Positions 58,313 to 64,000 of a stretch of 64,000 nucleotides of DNA are shown here, in pieces (within the stretch, counting starts at the first letter, position 1; every line of letters starts with the position of its first letter). The notes beneath the pieces were generated by a model. The model did not search any database. It was not told the origin of the DNA and saw only the letters and a list, made by a program, of their open reading frames with translations. The DNA is from Dietzia aurantiaca (lineage in GTDB: Bacteria > Actinomycetota > Actinomycetes > Mycobacteriales > Mycobacteriaceae). The stretch lies in the NCBI RefSeq assembly GCF_021033825.1, contig NZ_JAIFXZ010000014.1:1-64000 (forward strand), in the 5' to 3' direction. The position numbers and the translations under genes are program-made.

Positions 58313-61300
58313 CCAGCACAGACCCCCGCCTGGACGGCCCCGCCTCCGAGGCCATCCTCAAGGCCGGCCGGTTCTTCCGCCGCGGCACGGCCTCCGACGA
58401 TCTGCGCACCGTGACGATCGAGGGCGGCCGCGAGGCGGACGTGTTCTACCGCGACCGCTGGAGCCACGACAAGGTGGTCCGCTCCACGCACGGCGTCAAC
58501 TGCACGGGCTCGTGCTCATGGAAGGTGTACGTCAAAGAGGGGATCATCACCTGGGAGGCGCAGCAGACCGACTACCCGGACATCGGTGACGACATGCCGG
58601 GGTACGAGCCCCGCGGCTGCCCGCGCGGTGCCGCCTTCTCCTGGTACACCTACTCGCCCACGCGGGTGCGCTACCCGTACATCCGCGGTCGCCTGCTCGA
58701 GTTGTGGCGGGCGGCGCGCGCCGAGCACGCCGACCCGGTGGACGCCTGGGGGTCGATCGTCTCCGACACCGCCAAGACCGCCTGGTACAAGCGCGCCCGC
58801 GGCAAGGGCGGCCTGGTCCGCTGCCGCTGGGAGGACGCAGTCGAGATCGCGGCCGCGGCCCACGTGTACACCGCCAAGACCGCCGGCCCGGACCGGGTCG
58901 CGGGCTTCTCCCCGATCCCGGCGATGTCCATGGCCTCGTTCGGGGCGGGCTCGCGGTTCATCGAGTTGTTCGGCGGCTCCATGCTCTCGTTCTACGACTG
59001 GTACGCCGACCTGCCGGTGGCCTCGCCGCAGGTGTTCGGCGACCAGACCGACGTCCCCGAGTCCGCCGACTGGTTCAACTCCTCCTACCTCGTGATGTGG
59101 GGTTCCAACGTCCCGGTCACCCGCACCCCGGACGCCCACTTCATGACCGAGGCCCGCTACAAGGGCCAGAAGGTCGTGGTGGTCTCGCCCGACTACGCGG
59201 ACAACACCAAGTTCGCCGACGAGTGGCTGCACCCGCACCCGGGCACCGACGGTGCGCTGGCCATGGCGATGGTCCACGTGGTGCTCACCGAGTTCTACGC
59301 CCGCCGGGCCACGCCCGAGTTCGAGCGCTACGCCAAGCAGTACACGGACCTGCCGTTCCTGGTCACGCTGCGCACGCGCTCCGACGGGACGGTCCTGCCG
59401 CACAAATTCGTCACCGCGGACATGGTCGGTGCGGGTGTGCTCGCGGAGGATCCCGGCGAGAACGCGGCCAACAAGACCGTCCTGCTCGACGCGGTCACGG
59501 GTCGGCCGGTCGTCCCGAACGGCACGCTGGGCCACCGGTTCGGCGAGCAGGGCGCGGGCGACTGGAACCTGGATCTCGGCGAGGTCGACCCGGCCCTGTC
59601 CCTGCTCGAGGAGAGAGAGGGAACCACGGAGGTGGTGCTGCCGCGCTTCGACACCACGCGCGGCGACGCCGGCACCATCACCCGTGGGGTGCCCTACCGG
59701 ACCATCAGGGGCCGCGACGACGACAACCCCACGGACCTCCGCGTCACGACCGTCCTCGATCTGATGATGGCGCAGTTCGGCGTGGGCCGGGAGGGGCTGC
59801 CGGGCGACTGGCCGACCGGGTACGACGACCCGCAGCCGTACACACCTGCCTGGCAGGAGGAGCACACCGGCGTCCCGGCCGCGCAGGCCGAGCGGATCGG
59901 GCGGGAGTTCGCCCGCAACGCGCTGGAGTCCGGTGGGCGCTCGATGATCCTCATGGGGGCGGGCACCAACCACTGGTTCCACTCCGACCTCATCTACCGG
60001 GCGTTCCTCGCGCTGACGATCCTCACGGGCACGCAGGGCGTCAACGGCGGCGGCTGGGCGCACTACGTGGGCCAGGAGAAGGTCCGCCCGCTGACCGGGT
60101 TCCAGCAGGTCGCGATGGGCCTGGACTGGTCCCGGCCGCCGCGGCAGATGATCGCCACCGCGTTCTTCTACCTGCACACCGGGCAGTGGAAGTACGACGC
60201 GTACGGCGCGGACACCCTCGCCTCCCCGACCGGCGAGAACCGCTTCGCCGGGATGAGCACCCCGGATCTGGTGGCGATGTCGGCGCGACTGGGCTGGATG
60301 CCCTCGTTCCCGACCTTCTCGGCCAACCCGCTCGACCTGGGGGATGAGGTCGCCGAGGCGGGCGTGTCCGCGGCCGAGCACGTGGTGGACCGGATCAAGG
60401 ACGGGTCGATGCGCTTCGCCGCCGAGGACCCGGACGGCCCCGGCAACTCCCCCAAGGTCCTCACCGTGTGGCGATCGAACCTGCTCGGCTCGTCGGCCAA
60501 GGGTGACGAGTACTTCCTCCAACACCTGCTGGGCACCGACTCGTCACTGCGCGCCGACCAGGCCCCGGAGGGGCACCGGGGTCGGGACATGGTGTGGCGC
60601 GAGGACGCGGAGGACGGCAAGCTCGACCTGCTCGCCACGCTCGACTTCCGGATGACCTCCACCACGCTGTTCTCGGACCTCGTGTTCCCGGCGGCCACCT
60701 GGTACGAGAAGCACGACCTGTCCTCGACCGACATGCACCCGTTCGTGCACTCGTTCAACGCCGCCATCGACCCGCCGTGGGAGACCCGGACGGACTTCGA
60801 CACCTTCCGGCTGCTCGCCGAGAAGGTGTCGGAGTTGAGCCACGGGCACCTCGACACCCGCACCGACGTCGTGGCGGTCCCGCTGGCGCACGACACCCCG
60901 GATGCCCTGGCCAACCCGGGCGGCACAGTGTCGGACTGGAAGGACGGCTCGTGTGAGCCGGTGCCGGGGCGGAACTTCCCCAAGATCGTCACGGTCGAGC
61001 GCGACTACCGGCTGATCGGCGAGAAGTTCGGCTCCCTCGGGCCACTCGCCGAGAAGGCGGGGATGCCGGTCAAGGGATTGCTGCTCAAGCCGGACGAGGA
61101 GATCGGCATCCTGCGGGGGGCCAACGGCGAGACCCGCACGGGCGCCGGCCGGGGCCGCCCGCGCCTGGACACCGACATCCGCATGTGCGAGGCCATCCTC
61201 ACCCTGTCCGGGACCACCAACGGGCGACTCGCGACCCAGGGTTTCGAGCAGCTCGAGGCCCGCACCGGCCGGGAGCTCGCCGATCTGTCCCGCGGTGAGT

Positions 61301-62049
61301 CCGGCAAGCGCATCAGCTTCGCCGACACCCAGTCCCGCCCGCAGCCGGTCATCACCTCCCCGGAGTGGTCCGGCTCGGAGCACGGCGGCCGCCGGTACAG
61401 CGCGTTCGTCATCAACGTCGAGCGGCTCAAGCCGTGGCACACGCTCACCGGCCGCATGCAGTTCTTCATGGACCACGACTGGATGGCCGAGGTGGGCGAG
61501 CAGCTCCCCGTCTACCGCCCGCCGCTCAACATGCACGAGCTGTACGGCGAGCCGGTGCTCGGCAGCACCGACGGATCCGGTGGCGCCGGCGCGGCGCTGA
61601 CGGTCCGCTACCTCACCCCGCACAACAAGTGGTCCATCCACTCGGAGTACCAGGACAACCTCCTCATGCTCAGCCTGTCCCGCGGCGGGCCGACCATCTG
61701 GATGAGCAGGGAGGACGCCGAGCTGATCGGGGTGGTCGACAACGACTGGGTGGAGGCGGTCAACCGTAACGGCGTCGTCGTCGCCCGCGCCGTGGTCTCG
61801 CACCGGATGCCGTCCGGCACGGTCTACATGCACCACGCCCAGGACCGCACGGTCGACGTGCCGATCGCGGAGGCCTCCGGTAAGCGCGGCGGTATCCACA
61901 ACTCGGCCACGCGGATCCTCATCAAACCCAGCCACCTCATCGGCGGGTACGCCCACTTCACCTACGCGTGGAACTACATCGGCCCCACCGGAAACCAGCG
62001 CGACGAGGTGACGGTCATCCGCCGTCGCTCGCAGGAGGTGCAGTACTGA
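58309..62049 (+). CDS. narG: Respiratory nitrate reductase alpha subunit
   Basis: A 1246-residue molybdoenzyme subunit reducing nitrate to nitrite with a bis-MGD cofactor. The FS0 cluster ligands are at the N-terminus: THGVNCTGSCSWKVYVKEG (His, Cys, Cys) and EPRGCPRGA. The Mo ligand Asp lies in SFYDWYADLP, followed by DQTDVPESADWFNSSYL and RTPDAHFMTEARYKGQKV. Late conserved regions include WSIHSEYQDNLLML and NYIGPTGNQRDEVTV. The ATG overlaps the narK stop by 4 bp. No Tat signal, so it faces the cytoplasm. Cofactor supply may come from the mobA-moeA fusion 3 kb upstream. Confidence 0.97.
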   Translation: MTSTDPRLDGPASEAILKAGRFFRRGTASDDLRTVTIEGGREADVFYRDRWSHDKVVRSTHGVNCTGSCSWKVYVKEGIITWEAQQTDYPDIGDDMPGYEPRGCPRGAAFSWYTYSPTRVRYPYIRGRLLELWRAARAEHADPVDAWGSIVSDTAKTAWYKRARGKGGLVRCRWEDAVEIAAAAHVYTAKTAGPDRVAGFSPIPAMSMASFGAGSRFIELFGGSMLSFYDWYADLPVASPQVFGDQTDVPESADWFNSSYLVMWGSNVPVTRTPDAHFMTEARYKGQKVVVVSPDYADNTKFADEWLHPHPGTDGALAMAMVHVVLTEFYARRATPEFERYAKQYTDLPFLVTLRTRSDGTVLPHKFVTADMVGAGVLAEDPGENAANKTVLLDAVTGRPVVPNGTLGHRFGEQGAGDWNLDLGEVDPALSLLEEREGTTEVVLPRFDTTRGDAGTITRGVPYRTIRGRDDDNPTDLRVTTVLDLMMAQFGVGREGLPGDWPTGYDDPQPYTPAWQEEHTGVPAAQAERIGREFARNALESGGRSMILMGAGTNHWFHSDLIYRAFLALTILTGTQGVNGGGWAHYVGQEKVRPLTGFQQVAMGLDWSRPPRQMIATAFFYLHTGQWKYDAYGADTLASPTGENRFAGMSTPDLVAMSARLGWMPSFPTFSANPLDLGDEVAEAGVSAAEHVVDRIKDGSMRFAAEDPDGPGNSPKVLTVWRSNLLGSSAKGDEYFLQHLLGTDSSLRADQAPEGHRGRDMVWREDAEDGKLDLLATLDFRMTSTTLFSDLVFPAATWYEKHDLSSTDMHPFVHSFNAAIDPPWETRTDFDTFRLLAEKVSELSHGHLDTRTDVVAVPLAHDTPDALANPGGTVSDWKDGSCEPVPGRNFPKIVTVERDYRLIGEKFGSLGPLAEKAGMPVKGLLLKPDEEIGILRGANGETRTGAGRGRPRLDTDIRMCEAILTLSGTTNGRLATQGFEQLEARTGRELADLSRGESGKRISFADTQSRPQPVITSPEWSGSEHGGRRYSAFVINVERLKPWHTLTGRMQFFMDHDWMAEVGEQLPVYRPPLNMHELYGEPVLGSTDGSGGAGAALTVRYLTPHNKWSIHSEYQDNLLMLSLSRGGPTIWMSREDAELIGVVDNDWVEAVNRNGVVVARAVVSHRMPSGTVYMHHAQDRTVDVPIAEASGKRGGIHNSATRILIKPSHLIGGYAHFTYAWNYIGPTGNQRDEVTVIRRRSQEVQY

Positions 62050-63704
62050 TGCGCGTCATGGCCCAGATGTCCATGGTGATGAACCTGGACAAATGCATCG
62101 GGTGCCACACGTGTTCGGTGACCTGTAAGCAGGCCTGGACCAACCGGTCCGGCACCGAGTACGTGTGGTGGAACAACGTCGAGACCCGCCCCGGCCTCGG
62201 CTATCCGCGAACCTACGAGGACCAGGAGCGGTGGAAGGGCGGCTGGGAGCTCGGACGGAGCGGCAGGCTGCGCCTCAAGGCCGGCGGGCGGATGAAGAAG
62301 CTGCTGGAGATCTTCTCGAGCCCCACCATGCCGTCGCTGGACGACTACTACGAGCCGTGGACCTACGACTACGACATGCTGGTCTCGTCCCCGCTGCAGG
62401 AGCACACCCCGGTCGCGCGGCCGTACTCGCTCATCAGCGGCGAGCCGATGAAGATCTCGTGGTCGGCCAACTGGGACGACGACCTCGGCGGGTCGCCGAC
62501 CCACATGTCCGGCGACCCGATCCTGGCCAAGGTGGGCGAGGACATCAAGGCCGAGTTCGAAGAGACCTTCATGTTCTACCTGCCGCGGATCTGCGAGCAC
62601 TGCCTCAACCCGTCGTGCGTGTCCTCCTGCCCCTCCGGGGCGATGTACAAGCGCGTCGAGGACGGAATCGTGCTGGTGGACCAGGACCGCTGCCGCGGCT
62701 GGCGCCAGTGCGTGACCGGCTGCCCGTACAAGAAGGTGTACTTCAACCACCGCACGGGCAAGGCCGAGAAATGTACGTTCTGCTTCCCGCGCGTCGAGGT
62801 GGGCATCCCCACCGTGTGCTCGGAGACCTGCGTCGGCCGGCTGCGCTACATCGGCCTGGTCCTCTACGACGCGGACCGGGTGCTCGAGGCGGCGTCGGTG
62901 CCGGACGAGCATGACCTGCTGGCCGCCCAGCGCGAGTGCTTCCTCGACCCGAACGACCCCGAGGTCATCGAGGCCGCCCGCGAGGCGGGCATCCCGGAGG
63001 ACTGGATCGAGGGCGCGCAGCGTTCGCCGATCTGGCAGCTCATCTCGCGGTTCGAGGTGGCCCTGCCGCTGCATCCGGAGTACCGGACCATGCCGATGGT
63101 CTGGTACGTCCCGCCGCTGTCGCCCATCGTCGACCGCGTCGCCGCGGACGGCGGCGACGGGGAGGACTCCGACACGCTGTTCGGCGCGATCGACACGATG
63201 CGCATCCCCATGGAGTACCTCGCCGAGCTGTTCACCGCCGGGGACGTCGACACCATCCAGACGGTGCTCAACCGACTCGCCGCGATGCGCACCTACATGC
63301 GTGACATCAACCTCGGCCGCGAGCCGCGGGGCGAGATCTGTGAGGCCGTGGGCATGAGCGAGGAGGACGTGTACGACATGTACCGGCTCCTGGCCCTGGC
63401 CCACTACGACGAGCGGTACGTCATCCCCACCGCCCACCAGGAGCAGGCGCATTCCCTCGAGGAGCTGGTCACCGACTGCAGCCTCGACTACAACGGCGGC
63501 CCCGGGATGATGGGCGACTCCGGCCCGTTCGGGGAGGGCTCGGGCGATCAGGCGCTGCCCATCGCGGTGGAGAGTTTCCACGCGTTGAAGCAACGCCAGA
63601 CCTCGGACACCATCGCCTCCCCCGCGGACAAGGGCCGGCGGGTCAACCTGCTCAACTGGGACGGCCTCGGCACCGGCGGCCTCTTCCCGGGAAAGAAGGG
63701 CTGA
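62049..63704 (+). CDS. narH: Respiratory nitrate reductase beta subunit
   Basis: A 551-residue iron-sulfur subunit that passes electrons from NarI to NarG. Four Cys clusters are visible: CIGCHTCSVTC, CEHCLNPSCVSSC, CRGWRQCVTGC and CTFCFPR. The Trp in CRGWRQC replaces a Cys, giving one 3Fe-4S centre, as in other NarH. AHYDERYVIPTAHQEQAHS late in the sequence is a conserved contact region. ATG 62049 overlaps the narG stop by one base. Followed 3 bp later by narJ. Confidence 0.97.
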   Translation: MRVMAQMSMVMNLDKCIGCHTCSVTCKQAWTNRSGTEYVWWNNVETRPGLGYPRTYEDQERWKGGWELGRSGRLRLKAGGRMKKLLEIFSSPTMPSLDDYYEPWTYDYDMLVSSPLQEHTPVARPYSLISGEPMKISWSANWDDDLGGSPTHMSGDPILAKVGEDIKAEFEETFMFYLPRICEHCLNPSCVSSCPSGAMYKRVEDGIVLVDQDRCRGWRQCVTGCPYKKVYFNHRTGKAEKCTFCFPRVEVGIPTVCSETCVGRLRYIGLVLYDADRVLEAASVPDEHDLLAAQRECFLDPNDPEVIEAAREAGIPEDWIEGAQRSPIWQLISRFEVALPLHPEYRTMPMVWYVPPLSPIVDRVAADGGDGEDSDTLFGAIDTMRIPMEYLAELFTAGDVDTIQTVLNRLAAMRTYMRDINLGREPRGEICEAVGMSEEDVYDMYRLLALAHYDERYVIPTAHQEQAHSLEELVTDCSLDYNGGPGMMGDSGPFGEGSGDQALPIAVESFHALKQRQTSDTIASPADKGRRVNLLNWDGLGTGGLFPGKKG

Positions 63705-63707
63705 GCC

Positions 63708-64000
63708 GTGGCGTCGCAGTTCCTCGCCGGGACCGGCTTCGGCACCGATCTGTTCTCCCGGGTCCGCAGGGCGGTGATGCCCGGTTCCTCCCCGGCCGTC
63801 GGCCGCGGGTCGCCGGAGGACCGCTCGCTCTATCAGGCTGTCTCGCTCCTGCTGGACTACCCGACCCCCGAGCTCCTCGAACGGCTGCCGCTCATCCGCG
63901 AGCTGGTCGACGACCGGGGTGAGGCCGCGCGGCCGCTGCTCGGCCTGGTCGAGCACCTCGAGTCGACGCCGCTGGGCGAGGCGCAGGAGGAGTACGTCGA
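63708..64000 (+). CDS. narJ: Nitrate reductase assembly chaperone NarJ, partial
   Basis: The first 97 residues of the TorD/DmsD-type chaperone that inserts the Mo cofactor into NarG; the rest is beyond the window. After a short variable start, YQAVSLLLDYPTPELLERLP is the typical NarJ helix, and the later EHLESTPLGEAQEEYV continues the fold. GTG 63708 begins three bases after the narH stop, in the standard narGHJI order, so narI is expected next. Confidence 0.9.
   Translation, partial: MASQFLAGTGFGTDLFSRVRRAVMPGSSPAVGRGSPEDRSLYQAVSLLLDYPTPELLERLPLIRELVDDRGEAARPLLGLVEHLESTPLGEAQEEYV

Overview
The window is about 64 kb of very GC-rich DNA (roughly 70%) from an actinobacterium, most likely a mycolic-acid lineage (Mycobacteriales; a Dietzia- or Gordonia-like organism is my inference). 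Supporting this are a mycobacterial-type SodA, a CYP51-type P450 heme loop at the left edge, a GT87 mannosyltransferase, an actinobacterial NsrR, DUF5926/DUF6474-type proteins, many GTG starts, 1-8 bp gene overlaps, and several genes with a TANNNT box placed for leaderless transcription. I saw no rRNA, tRNA, CRISPR array, insertion sequence or phage gene. Most of the window is ordinary chromosome.

1-15 kb: a truncated CYP51-like fragment at the edge; a minus-strand operon of DUF4328, GDPD and DUF5926 genes; DUF488; cold-shock protein; MsrA; a 57-residue membrane protein; a Nudix hydrolase; Mn-type SodA; a Tat-exported neutral ceramidase; a 17-beta-HSD10-like dehydrogenase; a RecB-like nuclease; DUF6474 and CopC genes; and a succinate-semialdehyde-type dehydrogenase. 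The 9.65-9.92 kb gap holds a tandem duplication, a nested palindrome and a short-unit repeat.

15-31 kb: a TipA-like MerR regulator with its operator inside a 19-bp promoter spacer; an SDR; a secreted Gly/Ser-rich protein; a cardiolipin synthase overlapped by an amidohydrolase-fold protein that has lost its metal ligands; RraA; a second secreted protein; flavodoxin-like and S4 proteins; an exported membrane protein behind an iron-box-like site; glutamate synthase gltBD; and a BrkB/YihY protein.

31-50 kb: a membrane glutaredoxin-like protein; DUF4185; an APH-like/P-loop kinase fusion; a third secreted Ser/Gly-rich protein; glycerate kinase; an FMN-dependent glutamate-synthase-like protein; an HD-like hydrolase; an acetaldehyde dehydrogenase/DUF779/GAF-regulator module; two convergent long-chain acyl-CoA ligases; cysK-cysE; and the GT87 mannosyltransferase.

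49-64 kb: a molybdoenzyme and nitrogen-oxide region: fdhD, a nucleotidyltransferase, a gene remnant, an MFS exporter and its TetR regulator, a MobA-MoeA fusion, nsrR, hmp, narK, narG, narH and the start of narJ. Nitrate is imported by NarK and reduced by NarGHI, which needs the cofactor made by Mob/Moe proteins. Nitric oxide formed from nitrite is sensed by NsrR, which should relieve repression of the NO dioxygenase Hmp. The same 23-bp inverted repeat lies in front of both nsrR and hmp, which supports this wiring directly from sequence.
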